Below, one piece after another: positions 38,106-50,545 of a DNA stretch of 64,000 bases. The notes beneath the pieces are model-generated. The model made no database searches. It saw only the letters and a list, made by a program, of their open reading frames with translations, and had not been told where the DNA came from. Position 1 is the first letter of the stretch. The number at the start of each line of letters is the position of its first letter. Origin of the DNA: Scortum barcoo (taxonomy: Eukaryota; Chordata; Actinopteri; Centrarchiformes; Terapontidae); the NCBI GenBank assembly GCA_023238725.1, contig CM041541.1, positions 6,854,884 to 6,918,883 on the forward strand, written 5' to 3'. The translations under genes and the position numbers were made by a program.

Positions 38106-41100
38106 AGTAAAAAGGCAGCAGGGATATTAAATATAAAAGCCTCTGCAGGGCTGCATACAGGCCTAAAGAAAAGTACTATTAATATTCATGCCTCACTTTA
38201 GCCTGGATGGTTAAAGACAAAACCTAAAATAGTGATAACTTTTTCTGCTAGTGCTGAAATGAATGGCACTATGACATATCACGCTTATATGAACGTCAAT
38301 TAGCGTAATAGAGAAGCAGGGTAAGATAATGCCGTCCTGATTATGTTTTTTTTAATCAACATAGGAAGTACTTTTAATAAAGATAGACATAAACATTTAC
38401 CAGACACACAGTACTTTATTTGCTTTTCTACAATCCACCTGTAGCACCCAAAGGACAGTCAGTTTCTACTTTAATGTATTCGACTCAGAGCACCACACAG
38501 ATGGTGGTCTTGGTCAAATGCTGAAAAAGTCAACGCTGACTTTAAGCACAAGGTAGGGCAAGTTTACTGTCAATATTTAACAGAAAATAACAGTCCCCTT
38601 TGGCAGTCAAAACTTAACCGCATGTGACACGCAGGCCACCATCCACCCACCGCCATCCACAAAGTTGCTCCTACAGGCAGCTACCAGCCAGATCCCGAGG
38701 GGCCCCGAAAGTCTGAGGTCCACTGCTTCTGATCATTTGATTTACAGCTTATTTGCTCGAGGAATTACACTGCTAATATCAACTGAAGCAGGTCCTGCTT
38801 TATTTGCCTCTCTTATCAGCCAGTCCCGTGTCAAAATTGAGTTTTCTAACATGCTGACATGGTGCAAATTCCTGGATAAAGATTTGTTTTATTAAGCTGT
38901 CACAGATGAACTGACATGCAGAAAACCATGGACCAGGTATCGTTATTTCATCCAGTGTTACTGACAGGACACAGACTCTCCCGGTGAAACACGAGGAAGC
39001 TGCTGTGTGTAGTCTCCGTATTCAGAGTCTAAAGCGGCGACCTGCTTGTCTCGCACAGTAATGCCAGTTTACGAGTCACTGGGAGGACCGTTCAACCTGT
39101 CAAAACTAACATAATGATTTCTGTGGAGCTTTGTCATGTCTAACAAAGCGCTTTGAAACCAGAGTTTGAAGGACATGTGCATTTACCAGGCAGGGAGGGT
39201 CTGATCAAAACTGCATTATGGGAGATGTAGGAGCCAGGGTTTTTGAGAGCCACTGCTGCTTCAGTTTCAACCCTTATTTTTTAATATGTCATCCAACTAG
39301 ATGGAAGTGTAACATTAAATTGTTCCCCTTCATAAGAACTTGGAGGTGTTGGCGCTCAAATGAAATTGGGGGCTCTCTAACAGGTTAATATGCTTGTATT
39401 TGTGTAGACAATTTCTTAGAGATTTCATCAAAAGTGGGCTTTAACAGATTTCATGTGTGGATCTAAAATATCAGATTATATGCTATTGGTGTGATTATTA
39501 CCAGAGAAAACAGCAAAAGTCACATTCAAAACATCGTCGGTGGCTTCCCTTTGCTCACTCGGCTCGGCTGCTTGCTGTTGCTCTTTCAGCGCCGTGTCTC
39601 ATTTTTCTGCCTGTCTTAAACTGAATAACATCAGAGCTGGCACATCTCCCATTTGCTTTGATTTGATTCATTTAGAGGAAGGGAGAGGGAGAGAGAAAAA
39701 ATAAAATAAAATATACATCCATGTGCTATTAAGCATGAGCCGTTTCACTGGCCGGCTGCCTCCTCTCTGGAGAGCTTGTTCATCTCATCCTCCTGGAGCC
39801 TTGTTTCGAGGAATTCATCAGAAGGACATCACAGCTTTATCTCTATGATAATGTGGCCACAAGATGAAAATCTGACTCTCCAGTGAAATGAATGTATGAG
39901 AGCTTTTATCTGCATTCGGCAGAAAAAAAAACTATTTTATCCTAATGCGGTTAATAAAAGTGGCTGAGCAAAAGTCCAAATACAGTACAATAATATGGCT
40001 TAAATAGTGGCAATTTGTGATAAGAATTAAGGGTCTGATATGACGAATGTGCTTTGTTTTAATGGCCCACATTTATATTCTAATGTCACTTATACTCACA
40101 CTGTAAATGGACATTAAAAATGGCTCATAATTAGGTGGTAGCTATTTAAATAAAGCTCCATAAATCTTCCTTTCTGTGTGAGTACAGGTGACTCATTGTT
40201 GCTTGCATGCTGCCAGGCCGTAATCCTTTGATGCATTTGTACATCTGAAGGACACAAATGTAAAAAGAATTTATGAGCCGTGTAAATTCTGTTTGCTGTA
40301 GCTACTAAAATACTAAATCCTAACCAAAAGCCACTCATTGACAAACCAACAGGGGCGGACATCCTTTGTGGAAATATGAACCGTGCACAGACCCGTGCGA
40401 AATGAACAGTTGTCTGTTTTTTTTTTTTTTGTTGTTATTTCATTTTGGAAATAAAGCCCTGTGCTGAAATTTCAACAAGGGACGTCTCAAGGCAATTTGT
40501 CCCTCAGCCGAAGCTCGCTCCTCCGCTTCAACGTAAAAAAAAACACAGATAATGAAAACGGAAAGTGCAAAATAGGAGGGATCTATTGACTTTCAGCCTT
40601 TTTTGCACATCAAAGCTCCAAAATCCTTTATCCTACGAAGCATCTTTTGGGATTGGTAGAGATTTAATAAGGGAGATCAATAAGCAACTGGAGGTTTTAC
40701 CTGGATTCACCTCATCAGTGTGCCCTTGTCCCTCATATTTTCTGCATCCACTGCGTATTTTTGCGATTCTATCCAGGGATGTGGAATGAGAGATTGGGCC
40801 ACAAGCAGGGAAAGCAGATGTAGACTTGATCCTGCCCAGTGTGTTTAAAGACGATCTGTATCAGGCTACCAGCAGGCTAGAATTAGCACATTTTAGCTGA
40901 GGGCTACTCATTTCTCAGTTCACAGGCTGCTTCTTATATTTTGTTGTGTTTCCAACTCCTCACTCCTTCGTCACATTTGAAACATAAAGCATCCATCCAT
41001 CAGTGCCTTTTGACTCAAAGATCTCCACTCTTAGCCATAAAACAGAAGTTTATTTGCATTTTCAAGGTTTCATGTGCTCTGAGTGGGAACAAACTCCAAA

Positions 41101-41698
41101 TACAGAACTGGGTCACTAAATATATGAAATACAATGGAGGGCTTTGGAGAAAAACATGACTTGAACACTGTGTTGTTTTTCCAATGTGGCATCTAACTTA
41201 AATTTTATTGACCTCAGATAAAAAAAAATACTGCAATAATCACTTACTGGTCCCCAGAACTGATGCGAAGGAGCTTGATTCTTTCATAGTACTTACATCT
41301 AAATTTGTCTCTATTTACGCCTAATGTTTACCACAGAGGAAAGTTCTGCAGTCCAATGATGGTCTAAATGCTGTTTTACAATACTGGATTTTTTTATGAC
41401 ATAAAAAGTAAATTGACTATTTTAAAAAGCACTCTACATCAGCACAAAATCACCCGCACTAGATGTTTACCAATTCCGAGGGAGTTTTTCATCGGGTGAG
41501 ATCATGAATGTAAAACAGTAACCCTGCGTGATACTGTATCTAATAAGCCCAAATATTGCAATTGGCCAGAGGGGGTTCCCCTTTGGTTGATTGGTGGATG
41601 TTAAAGTTCCTCCACAGTGGAGCCAATTTCATGTCCCATTAGCTTCATGCAAACCCAGATTGGACTTATGTTCAGATGGGGAGGTTTTCTCAACATAC

Positions 41699-41731
41699 GG
41701 GAAGGTCTCGCCGCTTGCTGTTTCCTCTTTC
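41699..41731 (-). other. Speculative 33-nt cassette exon in ncam2
   Basis: On the minus strand a CACTCAG acceptor is followed by 33 bases and a GTATGTTG donor. The segment would be entered and left in phase 2, exactly what fits between the transmembrane exon and the last exon, and would add an acidic insert, KEETASGETF plus a proline. The frame also stays open for another 23 codons past the donor. Such combinations arise by chance in a 10 kb intron, and the peptide resembles no NCAM segment I know. Confidence 0.1.
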
Positions 41732-44700
41732 CTGAGTGCGGGTCCCAAAGCAAGGGAATCACAAATGCATTCAGCGAGCCAACACATCAGTATCGTTAAA
41801 AAGTTAATAAGAGCTAGAGGTAACAGTTGAACGCAGCACACTTTTACCTTTCCTGTCCAGTGTGTGAAGTTTCACTGAACGGATGCACTTCCATTGGATC
41901 ACATGAAACGATCCACACCCACATGAAGAAACACTTATGTGATATGCATTACTAGATTTTCCACACAGATCTACCACTGTCTACATGTTGTTACATAGAT
42001 GTTGTCATTTCCATACATTTTTTGAACCATAGTTGGTGCCAGAGATTTTCCTTGCTTGAGATTAATCATTTATTTCAATTATGTATTTATGGGGCTGCTA
42101 AATTTGGAGTAAATACGTGAATATGTGTCGCATTTGAAAGTGAATTTGAAATCAAACTTTTTGTCGGAAAGAAACGCCAACAGAAAGTTGTACTGCGGGA
42201 GCCTACGTGAAAACTATTGTTGTCCGGCGAATCTTTGATGTCTCTGAGGCAGTTTGTCACCCCTGCTGCTGACAGCACAGCTGGTTGCGAGGTTGCGTCA
42301 GACGCTGATGTCTCACATCTGAGGCGAACTGCCAGTTATGACAAGAGATGGGAAAGATAGCTGTGACTCTGACTGCTTATTTTTCTCCCCGATGAAACCT
42401 GTGATAACTGATTTGGGTCAGTCAGGATGTGGATCTTCCCTCCAGTGCTGAGGGAAATACTGTAATGAAGCCTCATTTTTATCTGGTGTCCTTCCTCTTC
42501 CTGCATGCACACGCGCCCTCGGAGGTTACATTTAAAACCATGTTTGGGACACAAAGCAAACAGAAATGCTACTGGGTCTTGACAAGCCTCTTTGATAATG
42601 CTGCAAGAGCCAGCAGCTGTGTGCACCTCATGGTGGGCCGGAGAGATATCAGAGCGTGTATGCAGATGTGTATTTGTAATCCGTGAGCTTCTAAGTGACA
42701 CCAAAGCGCAGCAGGGGCGACTTGTTCTTTCCTCTGCTGACGTTAATTAAGCACGAGGCCATCGACAGCAGGCCATAAAGGCTGACTACAGTTTCTGCTT
42801 TTCTCACAGATAAATTAGGTGGCCTGGGGTCTAAACCACAGCACGTCCCCGGGGTGTTTGTTTACACTCTTATCGAAGTCTTTACATTTACATTTAATGT
42901 TTCCGCAGGCATATTTTATCACAGCCGACACCCAGGATCTTACAGAAGCCAAAGTCTTTTTCAAGGACACTTTGGCAGAGCTGCTGATGGACACTTTGGC
43001 TGCTCACAATGCTTTTTGATGGCGTTGGAGGAATGTAGAGAAACGCTTCATGGCCAAACAGATTTGTGAGTCCAACCGCCCCCCTCCCCCTCTCTCCCCC
43101 TTCCATTTACAAAGTCAGGTGTGCTCTCGTCGAAGCCTTTCAGCTCCTCGAGACGACCAGCTTTTTGTTTACTCTGGAGTTAAGATGGAGCGTGGCAAAA
43201 TCACACTTAATTAAATGTCAGCCATCAGAGCCTGCCGCTCCACAATTTGAAATTGAAGTGCTCCCAACATGTCAATAGCACAGACTGTCGTGCTTCCTGA
43301 AAAAAAGCTCGCACAGTCAGGGGCCTCTGTATCCCCATAATGATGTGTATTTTTGCTTTACACCGGCATGACAAAGACAAAGACCGGAACATGCTCTTGC
43401 TTATATAATAAAATGCAATGCGGCACAAAGCATTAAAGCGGTAATTACAGTGGGGCTTCTAATCATGGATGACAAAAATAGTTACAATCCATCAATTTGA
43501 ATCAATTCACGGTGCCTTTAACTTCATTTTCTGCAACATACCAAAACTAAACATTTGATGTATATGTGACACCTCTGATCATCTTGCCGTGACTCATTTT
43601 CATTTCATTCATCTCATTTACCGTAAAATGTTGTTTGATATGAACTAAAATACCATCTAAAGGTATAACTCCACAAATTGAGCTAGCATTAGCCATTACC
43701 CTGTTATTCAAATCATGACAAAGAATAACAGAACAAGTCACAGCTAACTTTGGTCCCACTGGAGTTGAGTGATAGAATAAACTATTCTACTGTCTGTTCA
43801 CATGGGTATTGTACCGATCAAATTTCAGTACCGGCACTGTCAGCCAGAACCAAAAATGTTCCCTGGAGAACATTAATGCAGTCAGCAGAGGAATAATTCA
43901 AACTCAAACCTCGTCTTTCTGGTATTTACAACTTTAACCAAATGAATACACAATTCAAAACAAACACCGCTGATATACATGCTGATTTCTTTGGGAAAAG
44001 TTGGAGTTAATCAAAATTCAAGCTTCCAGATTGCAGATTCTGACACTAATGGGGAGGAAGTCTGTTCAGACAGCGAGCAGATGAATCCTGGAGGCTGCAG
44101 CTTGTTTCATCTCTTAGACCTGAGGCAGCTGTGGTTGAATAAACAAGAGTTTCTTTTTTTTTTCTTTCTTTCTTTCCTTCGTTTACAATATTTCTTTTAC
44201 ACCACAAATTGTTAGAGGAGATCCAGCAGCGATTACGCTATAAACCCACAATAGTCAAAATAAAAGTATGAAATTGGAACTCTTTGTAAAAGTATGGATT
44301 TTTCTTCAGTTTCTGACACTGTTGTGGAAATGTTTTTTTTTTTTTTTCTTTCTATTGCTGCGGGATACAGAAGCTTCCACTATAATCTCACATTCTGTTT
44401 TATATTTCCTGCCGTGAGTCAGCAGAGTGTGAAGACACTCAAAAATCTGGTGTACTCCGCGTCAAATCTGTCACTGAGCCTCTCATCTAACCCCCGAAGT
44501 CTGGGCAAGCAGCAAACTGCTCGCTGACGTCAGCAAAACCCCCACACAGCATCCTTAACATGTAAACTGTCACTGTTTTTGGTCAGACTTGTGTTTATAT
44601 CTTGCTGAATATTGGACGACTCTGATGGAAACTGGATAAAGAAAAATGCAATTTGCAGCAAAAAAGGAGAGTAAACCAACTTTTTGTCATCTAAGTTTGA

Positions 44701-47273
44701 TATCTGTGCATAACTTTTCTCATAACGGCAAATGAAGTCCTGCATTTAATATACAGACTGAACCTCTGTTTGACTCGGTTTGTCCCTCAGGTGTTCGCTG
44801 GGAGGCTAGACAGATGCGCAAATCTATTCCTGGATCACTGACTGACAGGACGGGACTGGATTTGCCACTATCACCAGCAGCGGATATCAAAAGAAAATAG
44901 GCCTGGAGACAAAGCTGAAAAAAGTAGGCACTGAACCGAAATCATAGACATTTAGACCTATAATAAAATTGGAAAGTGACTTGACTTGTTGACTTCTCTG
45001 AGTTGCTTGAATATGCGCCATTTAAATTTTCCTTATGTAAAAATGAAAATCTGTTTTGTCGCTCTTTATGCTACATAATAAATCATTCTTTCCTGATGGC
45101 CACAGCTCTGAGCTCCGTCCAGAATCAAGGTGTGTCAGGCTTTTTCCGTCATCACAGCACACAGTCGAGAACTCACATTTAACTCAAGTGAGAGCCGACT
45201 TTTGAAATCAATCGGGCCACCGCAAACACCTCCGAGTCTTTCAACTTTCCCTCAGGCGACCGCGAGGCCCAGCGTGCCCCGACTGATCTTGGCACAGCTC
45301 AACAGATTCGTAATAGAAAGGCGCCCTCGTCATCTGCCGGTCCACCGCTCCGGCTCTGCCTTCGAGTTAAAACCGCACCGCTGAGAGGGCACTTGGCCGC
45401 TGGCTGTTCCCTGCTAAGCTCCAGCTCCGCGTCGAGGTTCAGAAAATGGGCAGGGAAGACTATCTTAAAAAACTTTCCACCTTCTGAACACAAGCACCTT
45501 CAGATCGGTGCCACTTATCAGCCTCCTCATTTAAAGTTCACCTCGCACTATTTATCACTGCATACACTCTTATCGATATCATTGATAATGCTGCGCAGTC
45601 TTTGCTGGTCTTTACCACTTATTACCCCTCAGGACCTTCAGACTTGCACTATTGACATCTTGCAGAGCGTCTGAGCTTTGTATTATCTCAAGCGCTGCCT
45701 CATTATGTTCACTTGCGCGCCGTGGTGTGACTCGGTGTGCAGACAGTCACTGCATTACTTCAAATTCAATTTCAAAACAAGAGTCTTGTTTTTACAGTTG
45801 TGGCCATTAAAAACAAGAAGGTTCTCAGTTAAAGCAAATATCCTGAATAAATAAATCTGACATCTAAACTTACTTTCAGACGTTCAGATCGGAATGATAG
45901 AAGTACTGTCGTGCTTCGGTATCAAATAAATATTTAAAGTTTGTTTATTCATTTTGACATCCACTCTTGTTTTCACTTCCAAATAGATGGTTTTGATCAG
46001 TGGTTTTCAAACTCTGTGTCTCGTGTCTATAAATTGTCAGCTCTTCCACTTTGAATAACTCTTAAAAGCTTTAATAAGTAAAACTATCGAGCACTTTGTA
46101 GAAAACAAAAAATCTGTGAAGATTCTCCGTCATCCAGGTCCTGGCAATTTCTAATAAATACTATGAAATTGAACTTGTTTGAGGTTCTGTCTTCTCGGGT
46201 CAAATGTAGGTGGAATACTGAATCCCGACCTGGTCAAGGCTCATATTTTCATAGTATTTATGCATCTGGGTACATGTGGACGTCTGATTACACCTGAAAT
46301 GTGCATATACACCTCTAACACTCACTGCATAGAAAAAGTGTGTATGCAGGAAGTGGGACTCAGGTCGTTCAGATAATAATTTTACGGTCTGCCTTTGTTT
46401 TCTTCTCAAAATAAGTTTGGCTAGCGTTAAACGTTTTGAGTGGTATTATAGGAAATGTAGGATGCAGTCTTTGTGGATCTTTATATATATTTATCGCTTG
46501 TTCATGCCTTAACATTATGGAAGTGAAATACAAAAACTCTGAACTGTCCCTTTAATTTGGTAACTAAAATGTTGTTGTTACACCAGCTTTCATCAAAATG
46601 CCCCATGAACTCCATTTCAAAGTTGTGTCCGTGTACCTGTGCCTCTGCATTAAAGCTACAAGGATAAAAAAATGGACGTAAACAATTTGAATGATGGACA
46701 AAGCTCTGATAATAAAGAGGCCGCAAAACAAATGTAGAGCTGTTCCACCTTTGCCTGTCATGACCACTTGGCACCATTCTGCTGCACTTTGTGTGAAATA
46801 CAGCACCGTACTGTACGTTTGTGACTCTGCTTTGTGTTTGCGAAGTGACTGTACCAATTTATCAACTTTAATACAGCCGTAAAGAAGCAGCGGCGGCAAC
46901 ATACAGCGCCGCGCATCCTGTAAATGCCTGCGTGAGTTGCTGCTGCGGTGCCGGCTCCGTCACAAAGCCGAGGCACATCTGCTGTCTAGGCAGGCAGTCG
47001 CTCAGCCCCTCCGGCGCTGTGAGCTTAGTGACTCAGCAAAAAGTCAAAGCCCCCTCCCCTCTCTGCATCCCAGACACCGGGCTAGCACGCTGACAGTTTT
47101 AACACAAAAACGGCAATGCTGAGGCCAATGAATCAGACTCTGTGGGTGCTATCTCACAAAACCTTGGTTTGGCTTGCACCCTGCATAAAATAGTACTGGG
47201 ACTAAATCCGGAAATCGATTGTACTATGAATTTCATGGGGGGAGGCTTTTAAATTGCACGCTGGATGATGAGA

Positions 47274-47283
47274 GGGGGGGGGG
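47274..47283. repeat. Poly-G tract
   Basis: Ten consecutive G bases on the plus strand, inside an ncam2 intron. Confidence 0.9.
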
Positions 47284-47444
47284 AAAGCGAAAGCATGTGT
47301 TTGCTCGATTTAGACATACATGCAGCGATGTGACACTCGGGCTATTTGCATGCATAGATTATGAAAATAGCGGAAATACAAACACACACATGAAGCATGG
47401 TGGCACATTAGGGTCGAGATTTTACACATGCCCGTCATGAATGC

Positions 47445-47473
47445 GCACACACATACACACACACACACATACA
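47445..47473. repeat. (CA)n microsatellite, interrupted
   Basis: CA units interrupted by AT, in the ncam2 intron. Valine-cysteine frames on the minus strand here are artefacts. Confidence 0.9.
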
Positions 47474-48115
47474 AACTCATGCAAAAGAGATATATCAAAG
47501 GTGAACTCACGGCACATTTCATGAAACGCACTGATGGTAGTGAATAAGACATAATCAAAGACATACTGTGGCTGAAAGGGTGGTTGGGCGGCTGTTGTAG
47601 GTGTACCTATAGTAAATGGTAAAAAAAAAAAAGTCTCCTTTTTTCATTCTTTTCGCATTCACTGTAAATAGATTCTAAGCTATGCACGGCATGACAAGTG
47701 TCACATATCTACTTGAATTGTGAGACTTATTCTTGCAAAAAGATTGTGAGCACAAAGACAGAAAAACTGCTAATAATTTGTGACCCTTTTTTTATATATT
47801 CTCATTTTCTTCTAACTAGTTTGTCTGTGAAAAGCTGGTCTAGAACACTTTTTTTGGTATCTTTGTAAAGAGTTTTATTCATCCATTCAGGTCACCGAGT
47901 TCATTGTTGTACAAAATTATATAGCAGAAACAACGTGACCCAGTGTAACCCACAAGCATCAAGATACACCCACAGCAGATGCTCCCTCTGCAAGCATGAA
48001 TGACCTGGTGACTGACAAACACTGATACATCCCAGCTGTTACCATAGAAATCAAAATCTTTGATTGAAGGGGTTAAAGTTCCTGAAAAAAAACAATATGA
48101 AGGAAAAACACTTAC

Positions 48116-48320
48116 AGGTAGGCGGCCTTGCCCTCCTCTATTTCTTTGCCCTTGCCACTGGTGGCTGTTTTCTTGCTGCACAGCGTGCGCGTGATGCACA
48201 TCAGCAGGCCGCAGTGACGCAGGAAGAAGCAGCTGACGTCCACCAGCACGAGGAGCAGCAGCAGCGCTCCCAGGCCGAGGCCCACCACCGCCCCCAGCCC
48301 CAGGCCGCTGAACAGGGATT
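48116..48320 (-). CDS. ncam2: ncam2 exon: transmembrane segment and start of cytoplasmic tail
   Basis: The exon completes a split Glu codon with AA, then reads SLFSGLGLGAVVGLGLG, a hydrophobic run ALLLLLVLVDVSCFFL, the cysteine-rich juxtamembrane segment RHCGLLMCITRTLC, and SKKTATSGKGKEIEEGKAAY. This order of glycine-rich entry, single membrane helix, CFF followed by a CGLLMCI palmitoylation-type cluster, and EEGKAAYL is diagnostic of NCAM family members. FSGLGLGAVVGLG and the AAYL end match NCAM2 better than NCAM1. It anchors the protein as a type I membrane protein. The donor CT|GTAAGTG is near consensus. The acceptor is TTAGCAG, a tandem NAGNAG. The exon is 205 nt, entered in phase 1 and left in phase 2. 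Confidence 0.97.
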
Positions 48321-49670
48321 CTGCTAAGGCAGTGAAGCACACACGCAAGACACACAGCACACAGAGAGGGGAAAGCACTGTTAGCAATTGTGGTTCATGC
48401 ACTGACAGAGGTCAGGGTCAGGTGTGCAGCAGCATCACTGCAGCTGGTGGGTGTTCATCAGCTCGCTCAAGGACGTGTCCTCAAGTCTGACGCCTGCTGA
48501 GGCAGGACCTGACCTCCGGCTGAAGGTCAGCCACGTCGCCACGAGCCCCCTAAATCAATATAAGGAGGGTGTAATGGTACAGTAATCGTGAGACCAGAAC
48601 AATAGCACGCTCGCCCCCAAAAAACTTTGACTGAGGTTACTTTGAAAACCTCTCCAAGGTCAATGAATTCCTCCGGAGTCAGTTGGACGGTTTCCAACAC
48701 GTAGATAAGTCCTAATCCACAACGCCTCAACTCCAGCCTCAGCGGTGGATCTCAATTATTAGCGTGATTCCACCAAATCTCCTCCAAAACAAATCAATTT
48801 CAGCCGTACAAACTTTTTTATATACAGTCAATGGAATAAAAGTTTCAAAGACTTAAAGAAACAAGAAAAAAGGAGATCTACTCCAAAGCAGGTGAAAGGG
48901 GCTTTACTTTGTGATTCATTTGTAATATCAGAAACTTTGCGGCTTCCTATCTGTTTAAGACCTGAAGAAACAGAGTAATCTTTTGACAAAACTCACCCAT
49001 GAGCATTTTCTAAGCCCGGAACTACAAAACAAAACGCATTGTTTTCTTCTGTATTTGCCCACAGGCCCTGCATCTACCTACCCTGTCTATCATCCGCCAA
49101 GTGTCAACATCTCCGGTTCCACGGGTGCAGAAGTCAGTGTGCGCTTCCCAGCTATATTGTGCACCGCTGCAGCTCAAGGTAGCGAGCGTACCATACTGAT
49201 GCTGCAGCCCCGGTGTCCGCTGGGCGCCTCTTATTTCGTAGCTCGCAGCACTAAACTAGACTCATGTGGGAAGCAAGGCGAGAATTTTTCAGCTGAAAGT
49301 CAGAGTGCTTTCTCTCGGAGCGGTCAGCACTAAAAAACACATCCAGCTCTCAGCTCAGTTGGGAACGAGCAGCAGGGCCCGCTTTCAATTGGACGTAATG
49401 AGAAAATGAAGGCGGCGCAGCAAAGAGAGGCTCCCCGCGGACGCGGCTGAATAAGGCCGTGCCCTTAAATGATCCTGGGGTTGAGCAAACTGAGCATCCA
49501 CTGTAGGATCAGTGTTGACAGCTGGAGGTCAGAGCTTGCCAGGAGTAATCAGCGATGGAAGACTGAGAGCGAATGAACTTTCCTACTTAAGAGCGCTCTC
49601 ATATGGGTGTTCAGTAGCCTGTGAGTTAAATAGGGGGATCAGACATTAACATGAAGGTGTAAGCTCCCAG

Positions 49671-49750
49671 AGACGGCCGAGTGGTAGAACCTCCAAGTTA
49701 AAAAAAAAGAAGCTACCAGTGAGCGAGGATCGAATCTTTTTGCCGTCCCC
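49671..49750 (+). ncRNA. Degenerate tRNA-like element (Leu/Ser type) or SINE head
   Basis: GACGGCCGAGTGGTAGAAC at 49672-49690 closely matches the D-arm/A-box of class II tRNAs (Leu, Ser), whose usual form is GGCCGAGTGG. GAGGATCGAATC at 49725-49736 matches the B box, and TGCCGTC follows. The T stem does not pair well and an A tract fills the anticodon region, so this is not a functional tRNA. It may be a tRNA pseudogene or the head of an old tRNA-derived SINE. Confidence 0.4.
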
Positions 49751-50264
49751 TCTCTCCTGTGTGGCAAAACATGAAGTGAATGTGAGTAGATGTCAATAGA
49801 TATCGCCACCTACTTACAGTGCATTTGAGAGGCTTTTAGTTGATTTTATATGCATCCGCGGTGTGTAGCTGGGAGAAAAAACAGGGAGAGTCTCATTTTG
49901 GATGGTGTCCAATCGAATACTCAATAAACTGACCATTTTATTGTTTGAAAGCCCAAAGCCTCGGGATCTTAACAGTGTAAACAATGTCAATGTCATGACA
50001 CCACTTCTGCAACGGTTTCTCATTTTGTAACGAGAGTGCATGCAAACTGGGAAAGTAAAATGAAACAAAAAACGTATCATGTTTATGCCTCTGTGAATCA
50101 GGCTCAGTATCACTCAGGCCACTCCTGAATCTCTCACAGAGAAATCATCCAGTAAAAACATCCAAATCTTTGCAGCAGAGGGGAAGATATTCTGACTTTG
50201 ACTGGCTTCTATAGAAATGCAGGATCCTACATTTCCCATAATGCAGCTTGATTCTTCTGCTCCA

Positions 50265-50545
50265 GTACATTTATTATGTTAAGTTTCTAGTTACTTTGCA
50301 GATTCTGGTTATCAATACAAAAATAAAACAACAAATAAATTATGATAAGCATAATAAGCATGCATAATATGTACTTTTGGTATTTTAAAACTCTTCGATG
50401 CAAATACTTTTGTATTTAAATACAGTTTTGAATGAAAATTTTCACTTGCAACGGAGTATTTCTATACTGTAGTATTCACCATGTTTACTGCAGATTCACA
50501 GCTTTTACTCAAGTAAAAGATCTAAGTACTTCTTCCAATGCTGCC
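50265..50545 (-). repeat. AGTAAAAGTACT-type repeat, copy 4
   Basis: On the plus strand the segment reads TAGTTACTTTGCAGATTCTG, GTACTTTTGGTATTTTAAA, TCACTTGCAACGGAGTATTT and CTTTTACTCAAGTAAAAGAT, then ends with CTAAGTACTTCTTCCAATGC. This is the reverse complement of the family order seen in copy 2 and reaches the terminal CTTCTTCCACC-like end. An internal part present in copy 2 (the CATTAATGTG region) is missing here, so this copy has a deletion. Confidence 0.7.

Larger units (their letters stand above)
37769..48115 (-). other. ncam2: ncam2 intron between transmembrane and last coding exon
   Basis: A 10.3 kb intron with a GTAAGTG donor at 48115 and a CGCAG acceptor at 37769. The cytoplasmic exon expected here from other vertebrate NCAM genes was searched for on the minus strand by its conserved residues and was not found. 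The intron contains an L2-type tail at 38050, a 33-nt splice-flanked candidate at 41699, G and CA tracts near 47274 and 47445, and otherwise unique AT-rich DNA. Open frames on either strand have no domain features. Confidence 0.75.

Noticed and set aside
39745..39828. Minus-strand acidic open segment (DEFLETRLQEDEMNKL... then stop) in the ncam2 intron, considered as the missing cytoplasmic exon
   Set aside because: It has no AG acceptor in the right frame just upstream, ends in a stop rather than a donor, and does not contain the NCAM motifs.
43270..43330. Minus-strand RPLTV segment near 43300, considered as the PLTEPE exon
   Set aside because: Only three residues agree and no donor or acceptor fits the required phase 2.
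47879..48355. 158-codon minus-strand frame overlapping the transmembrane exon
   Set aside because: It is a shadow frame of the real ncam2 exon and crosses its donor site.
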